A stretch of 64,000 nt of DNA from an uncultured Clostridia bacterium (lineage in GTDB: Bacteria; Bacillota; Clostridia; Oscillospirales; Ruminococcaceae): the NCBI GenBank assembly GCA_947625195.1, contig CANQNK010000010.1, forward strand, positions 1-64,000. The letters are read 5' to 3'. Under the pieces are notes generated by a model that made no database searches, was not told the DNA's origin, and worked only from the letters and a program-made list of their open reading frames with translations. The position numbers were made by a program, and so were the translations under genes. Positions within the stretch are counted from its first letter, which is position 1. Each line of letters starts with the position of its first letter. This document shows positions 25,035-33,807 of the stretch, piece by piece.

Positions 25035-25937
25035 ATGAATGGGGATAACGAGTTTTCAAAAACAGCTTATAGGGTTTCCGTTATAAGTATAGTGGTAAAC
25101 ATTTTATTGTCGTTAGCAAAGCTTTTGACAGGGATTTTTGCGCATAGCGCGGCATTGGTTTCAGATGCGGTTCACTCCGCAAGCGATGTGTTTTCTACTT
25201 TTATAGTGATAATAGGAGTAAAGCTCTCGGCAAAGGCGAACGACGAGGATCATCAGTACGGACATGAGCGACTTGAGTGCATTGCGGCGCTTATTCTTGC
25301 GTCCATTTTGGCGGCAACCGGAACAGGCATAGGTCTGAGCGGAGTATCGGTAATCATAAAGGGAGATTATTTAAGTCTTATGATCCCGGGTAAAATAGCT
25401 CTGTTTGCGGCGGCTTTGTCTATAGCCGTTAAGGAGTGGATGTTCTGGTTTACAAGAGCAAAAGCAAAAAAAATAAACAGTAACGCTTTGATGGCTGACG
25501 CGTGGCATCACAGAAGTGACGCGTTATCATCTGTCGGAAGCTTTGTGGGAATTCTGGGCGCTATTTTAGGAGTCAGGATTCTTGACCCTATTGCCTCTTT
25601 GGCCATCAGTCTGCTTATCATAAAAGCGGCATTTGACATTTATAAGGATGCGGTTTCAAAGCTTACTGACAGAGCGGCGGATAAGGAAACCGCGCAGAGA
25701 ATCAAAAATCTTATTTTAAAGTGCGATAGCGTAAAGAGCGTAGATGAGCTTAAGACAAGGCTTTTCGGCTCGAAAATTTACGTGGACGTTGAGATTTCCG
25801 TAAACGGCAGTCTTCCTCTTTTTTCGGCGCACGAAGCAGCGCAGGAGGTTCACAATATAGTAGAAAAAAACTTTCCTGAAGTCAAGCATTGTATGGTTCA
25901 TGTAAACCCGTATGACGGCGAGGAAACGAAAGGATAG
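25035..25937 (+). CDS. Cation diffusion facilitator family transporter
   Basis: A 300-aa CDF antiporter exporting divalent cations (Zn, Fe, Mn or Co). Six membrane helices are expected. The TM2 metal site is in VSDAVHSASDVFST and the TM5 site in DAWHHRSDALSSVG; the cytoplasmic C-terminal domain ends with MVHVNPYD. TM2 carries D and D, TM5 carries H and D. Next to the ArsP_2-type permease this looks like a metal-homeostasis pair; Mn is the likeliest metal, by inference. Confidence 0.9.
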   Translation: MNGDNEFSKTAYRVSVISIVVNILLSLAKLLTGIFAHSAALVSDAVHSASDVFSTFIVIIGVKLSAKANDEDHQYGHERLECIAALILASILAATGTGIGLSGVSVIIKGDYLSLMIPGKIALFAAALSIAVKEWMFWFTRAKAKKINSNALMADAWHHRSDALSSVGSFVGILGAILGVRILDPIASLAISLLIIKAAFDIYKDAVSKLTDRAADKETAQRIKNLILKCDSVKSVDELKTRLFGSKIYVDVEISVNGSLPLFSAHEAAQEVHNIVEKNFPEVKHCMVHVNPYDGEETKG

Positions 25938-25945
25938 ATTATAAT

Positions 25946-26818
25946 TTGGAAAGTATAACAGGCGTTATAGCAGACGCTTTGCTGGACGCTGTCAAGATGC
26001 TTCCGTTTTTGTTCGGGGTATATATCTTGATAGAATATATGGAGCACAGAAATTCAAAGGGATTTGAAGGCTTTTTCAAACGTCTCGGCTTTTTCGGGCC
26101 TATGGGCGGAGCGGTGCTGGGAACCATTCCGCAGTGCGGTATTTCCGTTGCGGCCACAAACCTTTTTGCTGGACGCGTCATAACACTCGGAACTATCGTT
26201 GCGGTTTATCTTGCAACCAGCGACGAGGCGATCCCGATAATTCTGGCGCATCCCGATCAGATAGGTGTTTTGTGGAAGCTTATCCTTATAAAGCTTATAA
26301 CGGCGGTTTTGGCGGGAATTATCGTTGACGCATTTTCAAAGGCGATTTTAAAGAATACCGGTGAAAAGCCTTTTGAGGAGCTTTGCGAAAGCTGCGGATG
26401 TCACGACCACGAAGATGACGGACAAAGTCATTCGGTTCTGATTCCCGCAATAAAACACACGGTGAGCATTTTTGTGTTTGTGCTGATAATAAATATATTG
26501 CTTGGGTTTGTAATAGAATTTCTTGGGCAGGAATTTCTTGAGAGCATTCTGATATCCGACTCTGCTTTTCAGCCGTTTGTGGCGGCGCTTGTCGGATTTA
26601 TACCAAACTGTGCCGCAAGCGTTATTCTGACCGAACTGCATCTTAGCGGTGTGCTCTCGTTCGGCTCGTGCGTGGCAGGGCTTTGCACGGGAGCGGGAAT
26701 GGGACTTATCGTTTTGTTTAAAACGAACAAGCGGCATATGAAACAGAATTTTGCCGTTCTGGGAATTTTGTATATCGCGGCAGTCGTTGCGGGATTTGCG
26801 GCAAATTCTTTATTTTAA
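25946..26818 (+). CDS. ArsP_2-type permease / putative manganese transporter
   Basis: A 290-aa polytopic membrane protein with a duplicated half: LGTIPQCGISVAATNLFAGR in the first and VGFIPNCAASVILTELHLSG in the second. Each half carries a conserved P-x-C pair, typical of the DUF2899/ArsP_2 permeases annotated as putative Mn transporter or arsenic efflux protein. A cytoplasmic loop with CESCGCHDHEDD could bind metal. TTG 25946 follows AAAGGAT. It lies 8 bp after the CDF gene. No ars genes are present, which favours a physiological metal over arsenic. Confidence 0.75.
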   Translation: MESITGVIADALLDAVKMLPFLFGVYILIEYMEHRNSKGFEGFFKRLGFFGPMGGAVLGTIPQCGISVAATNLFAGRVITLGTIVAVYLATSDEAIPIILAHPDQIGVLWKLILIKLITAVLAGIIVDAFSKAILKNTGEKPFEELCESCGCHDHEDDGQSHSVLIPAIKHTVSIFVFVLIINILLGFVIEFLGQEFLESILISDSAFQPFVAALVGFIPNCAASVILTELHLSGVLSFGSCVAGLCTGAGMGLIVLFKTNKRHMKQNFAVLGILYIAAVVAGFAANSLF

Positions 26819-26857
26819 TAAAGTATAAAATCTGCATAAACCGTTGAGGGATATTTG

Positions 26858-26886
26858 TTGACAGATTTTTACTTATGTGATATACT
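26858..26886 (+). promoter_or_regulatory. Promoter of the ABC importer operon
   Basis: TTGACA (26858-26863), 17-bp spacer, TATACT (26881-26886). Confidence 0.85.
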
Positions 26887-26926
26887 TTTTATATAAATTA
26901 TTGATTATCACGAAAGGATGATACCA

Positions 26927-27982
26927 ATGAAGCTTAAAAGAATTCTTGCGGTTGTGTCTGCCTGCGCTCTGGCGGCGGGCGTAATGGCTGGCTGCGGAAA
27001 AAGTGAAGAATCGTCAAATAGCGGCAATTTATCAAGCGAGGTCGCTACAAATAGCGGCAATTCATCAAGCGAGGCCGCTAAGAACTACAAGATCGGCGTA
27101 GTTCAGATTATGGAGCATATGTCGCTCAACACCATAAGAGACGCCGTTGTTTCACAGCTTGAAGAGCTTGGCTACAAGGACGGCGAAAACTGTACTATCG
27201 ATCTTCAGCAGGCAAACAACGATACCTCTATGGTCACACAAATACTTGATAAGTTCAAGGCTGACGGAGCTGACGTTATAGTAGCAATAACAACTCCTTG
27301 TGCATCTGCGGCGGCTGCGTATTCGGACGAAATACCGGTTGTATTTTCCGCTGTAACAGACCCGGTTTCGGCAGGACTTGTAAAGGACTGGGAAAATTCG
27401 GGAGACGAAAACCTCACAGGAACGTCTGATAAGCTTGACATAACACGTATTCTTGACACCGCGCTTGAGATCACGCCGGATATAAAGAAGCTCGGATACC
27501 TTTACAATACGGGAGAGCAAAACTCGGTTGCTTGTCTTAAAGAGGTAAAGACCTACTGCGAGGGCAAGAGTATTGAGGTGGTTGAAGCTTCAGCTACCAC
27601 CGCGACTGAGCTTTCAGAGGCGGCAACAACGCTTTTCTCAAAGTGTGACGCGGTATTCTCTCCAAACGACAACACCGTTGCGGGAGCTATGGGAACGGTT
27701 GCGAAAATTGCAATTGACGCTAAAAAGCCGATGTACGTAGGTGCTGATTCTATGGTAAAGGACGGCGGTTTTGCGACAGTCGGAATCGAGTACACAGACC
27801 TTGGAAAAGAAACGGCTAATATGGTTGACAGGATCTTAAAGGGTGAAAAGGCAGGAGACATTGCTGTTAAGGTGTTTAACGAGGACTTAAGCACATATGT
27901 AAATAAGTCTACCGCAGACGCTATCGGCGTTGAGATCCCAAAGGATATTTTAGAGGGCGAAAAAACCATCATAGTTGAATAA
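26927..27982 (+). CDS. ABC transporter substrate-binding lipoprotein (ABC_sub_bind family)
   Basis: A 351-aa lipoprotein: signal peptide with lipobox MAGC, then a Ser/Asn linker and a type I periplasmic-binding fold (YKIGVVQIMEHMSLNTIRDAV; TPCASAAAAYSDEIPVVFSAVTDPVSAGLV; SPNDNTVAGAMG). The family binds amino acids (for example tryptophan in TrpX) or other small ligands. ATG 26927 is 9 nt from AAAGG; ATG 26918 touches it and is rejected. A 33-bp direct repeat at 27017-27082 duplicates an 11-residue linker. The permease and ATPase genes follow after a strong hairpin. Confidence 0.9.
   Translation: MKLKRILAVVSACALAAGVMAGCGKSEESSNSGNLSSEVATNSGNSSSEAAKNYKIGVVQIMEHMSLNTIRDAVVSQLEELGYKDGENCTIDLQQANNDTSMVTQILDKFKADGADVIVAITTPCASAAAAYSDEIPVVFSAVTDPVSAGLVKDWENSGDENLTGTSDKLDITRILDTALEITPDIKKLGYLYNTGEQNSVACLKEVKTYCEGKSIEVVEASATTATELSEAATTLFSKCDAVFSPNDNTVAGAMGTVAKIAIDAKKPMYVGADSMVKDGGFATVGIEYTDLGKETANMVDRILKGEKAGDIAVKVFNEDLSTYVNKSTADAIGVEIPKDILEGEKTIIVE
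27017..27082 (+). repeat. Tandem 33-bp duplication in the lipoprotein linker
   Basis: Two adjacent 33-bp units starting AATAGCGGCAATT, differing at four bases, encode a repeated NSGN-x-SSE linker just after the lipid-anchor region. Confidence 0.8.
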
Positions 27983-28012
27983 ATGTTGCAAAACGGCATA
28001 AAATGATGTATA

Positions 28013-28058
28013 ATATCAGAGTGGATATTTATTTCCACTCTGATATTTATTATTTTTA
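28013..28058 (+). terminator. Strong hairpin between binding-protein and permease genes (partial terminator)
   Basis: Perfect 13-bp stem ATATCAGAGTGGA / TCCACTCTGATAT with an 8-nt loop and a T-rich run (TTATTATTTTTATAG). It probably gives more binding protein than permease and protects the upstream mRNA; complete termination would need a separate permease promoter, which I do not see. Confidence 0.75.
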
Positions 28059-28079
28059 TAGTATTTAACGGAGAAAGCT

Positions 28080-29054
28080 ATGAGCACAAACAGCAAAAAA
28101 ATCATATCGTGGATACCCAGAGCTCTGGTGTTGGCGGCAGCTTTGGTGCTAATAAACACGCAGCTATACCAAAGTCAGATAATAGATACTCTTGAAATGG
28201 GCTTTGTCTTTTCGCTTCTGGCTATGGGTATTTTCATTTCCTTCAGGATACTCGACATTCCCGACCTTTCGGTAGACGGAACCTTTGCGTTGGGAGCATC
28301 CGTCTCGGCGTTACTTACATACAACGGGCATCCGGTTCTGGCAATTTTTGCATCCCTTGCCGCAGGAGCGCTCGCGGGCGGTGTTACCGGAGTTCTTATC
28401 ACAAAATTTAAAGTTCAGCCGATACTGGGCGGAATCATAACTATGACGGCGCTGTTGTCGATAAACCTTCTTATTCTGGGGGCGCCAAGCCGTTCACTCT
28501 GGAAAAACAACACCATCTTTACACTTATGCAGAGTGTGCTGAAAGACTATACCGATATAATTCTTTCGGCAGCGGTAATGCTTTTAGTATTTATAATAAT
28601 GTTCTGGTTTTTGAAAACACAGATAGGAATGAGCTTGAGGGCGACGGGCGACAATGAGTTTATGGTAAGAGCGTCGTCTATAAATTCTGATACTATGAAG
28701 ATTATTGGCTTTATGATAGCAAACGCATTGGTGTCTCTTGCGGGAGCAATGAACGCTCAGATTACAAAGACTGGCGACACCAACTCAGGAACTGGTATGC
28801 TCGTAGTGGGACTTGCGTCAATCATAATAGGCGAAATTTTCTTTTCAAGGCACACTATCTTTTCGGGACTGGCGGCTGCTGTTTTCGGCGCGGTTTCGTA
28901 CAGGTTTATACTGGCGTTTGCAATTAGCCTCGGGATAGACACAAAGTTCACAAAGCTTTTGTCGGCGGTAATAGTTGTTATCGCGATCGCACTCCCCGTT
29001 ATCAAAAAGAGTGTTTCGGGCGGAATAAAGCTATTAAAGGAAAGGGGCGAGTGA
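28080..29054 (+). CDS. ABC transporter permease (BPD_transp_2 family)
   Basis: A 324-aa membrane protein with about 9 helices, of the ribose/branched-chain amino acid permease type. LDIPDLSVDGTFALGASVSA and MTALLSINLLILGAPSRSLW are characteristic of the TrpY-like partners of ABC_sub_bind proteins. It is followed 3 bp later by its ATPase. Ribosome site GGAG before ATG 28080. Confidence 0.88.
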   Translation: MSTNSKKIISWIPRALVLAAALVLINTQLYQSQIIDTLEMGFVFSLLAMGIFISFRILDIPDLSVDGTFALGASVSALLTYNGHPVLAIFASLAAGALAGGVTGVLITKFKVQPILGGIITMTALLSINLLILGAPSRSLWKNNTIFTLMQSVLKDYTDIILSAAVMLLVFIIMFWFLKTQIGMSLRATGDNEFMVRASSINSDTMKIIGFMIANALVSLAGAMNAQITKTGDTNSGTGMLVVGLASIIIGEIFFSRHTIFSGLAAAVFGAVSYRFILAFAISLGIDTKFTKLLSAVIVVIAIALPVIKKSVSGGIKLLKERGE

Positions 29055-29057
29055 TCA

Positions 29058-29846
29058 TTGCTTAAAATAGAACACGCTACCGTTATCTTTAATGCAAAGA
29101 CGGTCAATGAAAAGGTCGCCCTTAAGGATTTTTCATGCGATATATCGGACGGCGATTTTATAACAGTAATCGGCTCAAACGGCGCTGGAAAATCCACTCT
29201 TATGAATGCCATTTCGGGAAGCCTGATGCTTGATGAGGGGAAAATTTTGCTCGACGGCAAGGACATAACCAGGTTTAAGGAGCATAAAAGGGCGAGGTTT
29301 ATCGGAAGGCTTTTTCAGGACCCGTTAAAGGGAACGGCGCCTAATATGACTATTGAGGAAAATCTGGGACTTGCTTACTCAAGAGGGAAAAAGAGAACGC
29401 TTAATATTGGTATAAACAAGCGGGATATAAATCTTTTCAGAGAAAAGCTCAAGGCCCTGGGGCTTGGACTTGAGGACAGAATGAAGACGCCCGTAGGGCT
29501 TCTTTCTGGAGGACAGCGTCAGGCTCTTACGCTTCTGATGGCGACTTTTGTCACCCCGAAGCTTCTGCTTTTAGACGAGCACACGGCGGCGCTTGATCCC
29601 GTTACTGCAAAAAAGGTAATGGAGATAACAGATGATATTGTAAAAAAGGATAAGATAACAACTCTTATGATAACCCACAACATAGACGGGGCGTTAAGGT
29701 ACGGCAACAAAACCATTGTGCTGTCACAGGGGCAAAAGCTGATGGACATAAAAGGTGACGAAAGGAAAGATATGACGGTTGAAGGCCTTATGAAGCTTTA
29801 TTCAAAGACAGCTTCGGATTCTCTTTCCGATAAAATGATTCTTTAA
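29058..29846 (+). CDS. ABC transporter ATP-binding protein
   Basis: A 262-aa ATPase. Walker A GSNGAGKST, Q-loop LFQDPLKGTAP, signature LLSGGQRQAL, Walker B LLLLDEHTAALDP and the H-loop MITHNID are all present. The D-loop sequence (HTAALDP, with His after Glu) is typical of this subfamily. It starts at TTG 29058, 3 bp after the permease stop, behind AAAGGGG. It energises the three-gene importer starting at 26927. Confidence 0.93.
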   Translation: MLKIEHATVIFNAKTVNEKVALKDFSCDISDGDFITVIGSNGAGKSTLMNAISGSLMLDEGKILLDGKDITRFKEHKRARFIGRLFQDPLKGTAPNMTIEENLGLAYSRGKKRTLNIGINKRDINLFREKLKALGLGLEDRMKTPVGLLSGGQRQALTLLMATFVTPKLLLLDEHTAALDPVTAKKVMEITDDIVKKDKITTLMITHNIDGALRYGNKTIVLSQGQKLMDIKGDERKDMTVEGLMKLYSKTASDSLSDKMIL

Positions 29847-29854
29847 CAAAAATG

Positions 29855-29883
29855 TTGAAAAAAAAGCTTTAATGTGGTAAAAT
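29855..29883 (+). promoter_or_regulatory. Promoter of the secreted-protein gene at 29914
   Basis: TTGAAA (29855-29860), 17-bp spacer, TAAAAT (29878-29883), with TGG before the -10. Confidence 0.75.
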
Positions 29884-29913
29884 TAGCATATACCATTTAC
29901 GGAGGAAGTATAA

Positions 29914-30813
29914 ATGACTTTAAAAAAAGCCTTATCCGTTTTATTATCGTTACTTATAATGTCTGTAATGCCGGTAATAGCGGTGTCTGCCGAAAATCAG
30001 ATGCCGCTTGACACCAGCTATACCGGATACGATGAAGAACCCGCCATAGTTTACGACGACGACTTAAGCTATGATTTTTCTCTTGATATAGCTTCAGTGA
30101 TAGTGAGCTTTGAGCTTGAAAAGTATAACCAAGAGCAGGGTTTTGCCCTTAAAATGGTTGTAAACGATATGACCGATTCAAACGATTACTATTTTCTTAC
30201 GCTTTCTACTAATGAGTGGGCTACCGTAGATTCGGGTTATGGGGTCGTAAATGATCCCATAGAGCCCATCGGTGAAGGAAGCTATAACATAAAATTTGAT
30301 GTTTCAGAGCTTGGAGAGATGAATAATATAAAATTCAATCTCTGGCAGGGAACTGCAAAAATATATGGCGTAGCGTACCTTGACAAGGACGGTAATCTTC
30401 TTAACAAAACGGGTGAGATCAAATCTGCTGACCGTGGATGTTTTGTTCCGGGGAAAGGAAAGGTTGCGGATTTTAATATCGTTGAGTATGAAGAGCCGGC
30501 CACTCAAAGCCAAACGGAAACAGTTACAATAAATACGCAAAGTTCTACATCGGCAAAAACCGAGAGCATTATGAGCGGAAGAATGCCGTGGCTGTTTAAC
30601 TTTTTGAGCGCTCAGATTTTCGGAATAAGAATAGTGTGGATACTTGTGGTGCTGTTTTTACTCTTAGGAGCCGGTTTTATGACTGCTGCAATACTTCTTA
30701 CAGGAAAAAGACGAAGAGATATAAACAGCAAAAAGAACGAAGATAAAAGCAATGTAAAAAAGAGCGCACAAAATAAGCAAAGAGCGCCCAGAGACATTGA
30801 GAAACGAGGTTAA
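29914..30813 (+). CDS. Hypothetical exported membrane-anchored protein
   Basis: A 299-aa protein: signal peptide at about 1-26 (ending VSA), an extracellular beta-rich domain at about 40-195, a Thr/Gln/Ser linker (SQTETVTINTQSSTSAKTE), one transmembrane helix near 232-256 (IVWILVVLFLLLGAGF) and a Lys/Arg-rich cytoplasmic tail. No family is recognised; the extracellular part reads like a carbohydrate-binding or cohesin-like beta-sandwich, but that is a guess. A good GGAGG site precedes ATG 29914. The 99-aa gene follows 2 bp after its stop. Confidence 0.75.
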   Translation: MTLKKALSVLLSLLIMSVMPVIAVSAENQMPLDTSYTGYDEEPAIVYDDDLSYDFSLDIASVIVSFELEKYNQEQGFALKMVVNDMTDSNDYYFLTLSTNEWATVDSGYGVVNDPIEPIGEGSYNIKFDVSELGEMNNIKFNLWQGTAKIYGVAYLDKDGNLLNKTGEIKSADRGCFVPGKGKVADFNIVEYEEPATQSQTETVTINTQSSTSAKTESIMSGRMPWLFNFLSAQIFGIRIVWILVVLFLLLGAGFMTAAILLTGKRRRDINSKKNEDKSNVKKSAQNKQRAPRDIEKRG

Positions 30814-30815
30814 CT

Positions 30816-31115
30816 ATGAAAAAGTTTATTCTATCAGTTTTATGTGCTGCGACAATGTCAGTATTTTCCTCGGCGTTTTTCTGCTTTGCCGATGAGACTC
30901 AGCCCGCTTCCCAGACGCAGGCTCAGAGCGGCACCCAGGCTCCTTCCGAATCTGACGCATCCGCAATAACGCCCGTCAGAACTGACGGCGATCCGCTTTC
31001 TGAGACCGATGATAAAGAAATACCGCTCAGCTTTTATATCGGTGGCGGTGTTTTGGTTGTTTTTGTTCTGGCGTCTTCAGTTGTGTTGATAATAGGGAAA
31101 AAACAAAAAAAGTAA
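30816..31115 (+). CDS. Small exported membrane protein
   Basis: A 99-aa protein with a signal peptide (to about residue 26, CFA-DE), a Gln/Thr/Ser/Pro/Glu-rich spacer of about 40 residues, one membrane helix (YIGGGVLVVFVLASSVVLII) and a short basic end GKKQKK. No domain is recognised. It lies 2 bp after the 299-aa gene and is built similarly, so both may sit together at the cell surface. Ribosome site GAGG overlaps the upstream stop. Confidence 0.7.
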   Translation: MKKFILSVLCAATMSVFSSAFFCFADETQPASQTQAQSGTQAPSESDASAITPVRTDGDPLSETDDKEIPLSFYIGGGVLVVFVLASSVVLIIGKKQKK

Positions 31116-31193
31116 TTATTTAAATTTCCACGATTTTTGATTTTTTTGTGCAAATTAGACATAAAAAAGCTTATAATTTTGTGAGATTTGATA

Positions 31194-31222
31194 TTGCAAA
31201 CAGGGTGTTAATGTGATAGAAT
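31194..31222 (+). promoter_or_regulatory. Promoter of the 638-aa surface protein gene
   Basis: TTGCAA (31194-31199), 17-bp spacer, TAGAAT (31217-31222), followed by a leader of about 85 nt and an AAGGAGG site before ATG 31315. Confidence 0.75.
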
Positions 31223-31314
31223 ATAAGAGCAATGATGTAAATGGGTGTACTATACTCTTTTGAGAAAAGCATTTCATTTATAATTATTATACCATTTTTA
31301 AGGAGGAAATTAAA

Positions 31315-33231
31315 ATGAAGTTAAGCAAGAGAATCTTAGCTTGTACAGCAAGTCTTGCAGTAGCTACTACAATGCTTACGGCTACATATGCAAGTGCTGA
31401 TTCAGAAGTGACTGCTAAAAACTTTTCTGAGGCTCCAGAGTTTCGTAAAAACGGAATTGATCTTTCGATGGATGAAGTATATTCGACCTCTACGGTGCTT
31501 CCAGATAAGCCGACGGTAGGAATCAGCTTCCAGATGGGACAGACTTATTACTATAGGGGAGGATTTTCCGATAAGGATGTAACTGAAAATTCATCTGTTT
31601 ATGTTGACGGAGAAAAGCTTACATTTACATATACACTGTCTCCGTGGGCTCATTTCTATGTTCACGCTGCTCAGGTAAACAAGACTTCGGACGGCAAAAA
31701 GCTGACAACTAAAAGAGGTGCAGACACTACAATAGGCGTTGCACAGCCGGGCGGAGCACCCAACATATACATGGATGCAAACGGAAATGTTGTAGATGTT
31801 CCTGATACCAACAACATCCCTGAGGGAGCTATTCAGTATTTCCAGGAATCAGAGCTTAAAGACGCTGTAATTACAGGTAACGGAACATTCAAGGCTGCGA
31901 TCGTAAATCACGACTTTGCTTCTGATATGAATGACAAACCGGGATTTAATATGTTATACCTTTCGTCAAATATCGGATATTTTGACGGTAAGGTTTCCGA
32001 TAAGGCATATACCGTAGACGCAAGCGAGCTCAGCACAGCTGTAGCAGAGGCAGAAGCATTTCTTCCTACGCTTAAGACAGAGCTTGAAGAGCTTAAGAAG
32101 TTAGCAGAAGAGCCCGCTACACAAGAGCCGACAGCAGAGCCTGCAACCGAAGATTCTACAGAGGAAGTAACTGAGGCTTTAACTGAAGAAGTAACCGAGG
32201 CGGCTCCTGAAGAGGCAACAGAGTCCGAGGTTTCTATTGATGAGCAGATTGCTACATTAGAGAATAACATTGCTGCGCTTGAGGCAGCGATAGCTTCCGG
32301 TAAAGAAGCTGCTGCAAACGACGGAGCTGCACTTGCTTCTGATTATTCTCTTAAGATTTCAAGCATGAATGTAAACTGCTATGATACTAAGGATTCTTAT
32401 GATCTGGGTACACCGGACAGAGTAGTTCCTGTTAAGGGCTTTGCAACAAGATCACCGCTTAACACAACTAACGGCTCGACAACTTATAATTTCTCAGAGT
32501 ATAACATTGTTGATACTTACAGCGATAAGGGATTCACTTCATACGGAAGTGGAATCGGCAGTGTAACTACTGAAAACGGACTCACTACCGGATATATGAC
32601 CGGTGACAGTTCTGTTCTTCTTTCAGATGGACAGCTTGACGGTATCGGCGGACTTGTTAGCCTTTCCGATGCGGGATGCACAATGCAGCTTCCTAAATAT
32701 GCTCTTGAAGTAGAGTTTACTGTAGACGATGCAGAGGTATTCGGAATGCAGGCTGCAATTGATTCTTCTCTTGAGGCTGTATCAACAGCAATGAGAGAAG
32801 CAGGCGGACTTGTATGGTCGGCACTTGATTCTGCTATTGCAGATGCAGAGGCTATCAACAAGGACGAGTATACAACTACTTCTTACGATGCTCTGATGGC
32901 AGCAGTTGAAGCAGGTAAGGCTTTAAAGGCTAAGGCTGACAATGGTGAAGAAGTAACTCAGGAAGAGATCGATGCAGCTACAGAGGCAATCAGAAACGCT
33001 CTTGCAGCTCTTGAACCGATAGCTGTTGGAGGTCAGACTAATACTCCGGGTGGCACTGATGGTGGTAATAGTAATAATCCACAGACCACAAACGGCGGAA
33101 GCAATAACGGTAGCGGCAACGGAAATTCTTCTACAGATGCAAACCCGGGTACGGGCGCAGGTGTTGCAGTAACAGCATCTATGGCAGTACTTGTTGCAGC
33201 AGGATTTGTGATCTCAAGAAAGAGAAAGTAA
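31315..33231 (+). CDS. Large sortase-type surface protein with FIVAR-like domain
   Basis: A 638-aa protein. The signal peptide ends near YASA-DS; a beta-rich N-terminal domain follows (about 35-240), then an acidic Glu/Thr/Ala-rich linker and coiled-coil-like helices (about 240-335), and a second beta domain (about 340-490). A FIVAR-like helical module (about 525-590: TYDALMAAVEAGKALKAKAD, EIDAATEAIRNALAAL) is next. A Gly/Asn/Ser stalk leads to NPGTG, a hydrophobic segment and RKRK. Its layout matches the partial protein at 1-399. A strong promoter, ribosome site and terminator suggest high expression. The ligand is unknown. Confidence 0.85.
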   Translation: MKLSKRILACTASLAVATTMLTATYASADSEVTAKNFSEAPEFRKNGIDLSMDEVYSTSTVLPDKPTVGISFQMGQTYYYRGGFSDKDVTENSSVYVDGEKLTFTYTLSPWAHFYVHAAQVNKTSDGKKLTTKRGADTTIGVAQPGGAPNIYMDANGNVVDVPDTNNIPEGAIQYFQESELKDAVITGNGTFKAAIVNHDFASDMNDKPGFNMLYLSSNIGYFDGKVSDKAYTVDASELSTAVAEAEAFLPTLKTELEELKKLAEEPATQEPTAEPATEDSTEEVTEALTEEVTEAAPEEATESEVSIDEQIATLENNIAALEAAIASGKEAAANDGAALASDYSLKISSMNVNCYDTKDSYDLGTPDRVVPVKGFATRSPLNTTNGSTTYNFSEYNIVDTYSDKGFTSYGSGIGSVTTENGLTTGYMTGDSSVLLSDGQLDGIGGLVSLSDAGCTMQLPKYALEVEFTVDDAEVFGMQAAIDSSLEAVSTAMREAGGLVWSALDSAIADAEAINKDEYTTTSYDALMAAVEAGKALKAKADNGEEVTQEEIDAATEAIRNALAALEPIAVGGQTNTPGGTDGGNSNNPQTTNGGSNNGSGNGNSSTDANPGTGAGVAVTASMAVLVAAGFVISRKRK

Positions 33232-33245
33232 TCTTAATAAATAAT

Positions 33246-33279
33246 AAAAAACCGATCGGTTAATCCGATCGGTTTTTTT
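33246..33279 (+). terminator. Bidirectional terminator
   Basis: AAAAAACCGATCGG / CCGATCGGTTTTTT with a 5-nt loop, between the surface protein gene and the leftward lipoprotein gene. Confidence 0.95.
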
Positions 33280-33297
33280 ATGTATATAATCAACTGT

Positions 33298-33792
33298 TTA
33301 CTTTAATTTAAAATTTTTAAACGATACTTCTATCCCGCCTATCTCCATATGCTTCGGAATATCGTCTTTAAAGGTTATCTCATAATCCATTTCACCGGCA
33401 GAGCCTTTAGCTATTACAGTGTCGTTACTGGTAGAGAATTTCACATCCGCAGAAAGGGTAGCTGAATCAAGCGCAGAAATAATCATGGTGCTTATAGCGC
33501 TGTCGGGAAGCGAATCCCTGTCATCGGTAAATTCTATGTCGCCGAGCTTTACGTTATAGTTTTCTCCCTCATATGTTATTACGAGCCCGTTTATCTCTTC
33601 AGGCTCTGTATAAGAAAAGGTCCACCTTGCCTCATCACGTTCAAGGCTGCCCAAGTATTCGTCGCTTTCGGTTTTGATCTCCACCTCGCAGGTGTAGGGT
33701 GCTTTCAGTTCAACCTTCTCTGCCTTTGAGCATCCCAACAGTGGAATAGATAGTGACGCGCACAAAATTATTTTCCAAGCTTTTCTGGACAC
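33298..33792 (-). CDS. Hypothetical lipoprotein
   Basis: A 164-aa exported lipoprotein with lipobox LLGC (Cys21). The mature part looks beta-rich, with ITYEGENYNVKLGDIEF and MDYEITFKDDIPKHMEIG. No family is assigned. It is the last gene of the leftward DUF6106-acpS-nnr operon, 15 bp after nnr. Confidence 0.75.
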   Translation of the reverse strand: MSRKAWKIILCASLSIPLLGCSKAEKVELKAPYTCEVEIKTESDEYLGSLERDEARWTFSYTEPEEINGLVITYEGENYNVKLGDIEFTDDRDSLPDSAISTMIISALDSATLSADVKFSTSNDTVIAKGSAGEMDYEITFKDDIPKHMEIGGIEVSFKNFKLK

Positions 33793-33807
33793 AATATCAT
33801 CTCCGGT

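Noticed and set aside
31908-32270. A 120-aa Ser/Val-rich ORF opposite the 638-aa surface protein
   Set aside because: It is the reverse shadow of the Glu/Thr/Ala-rich linker, with no ribosome site and a biased composition.
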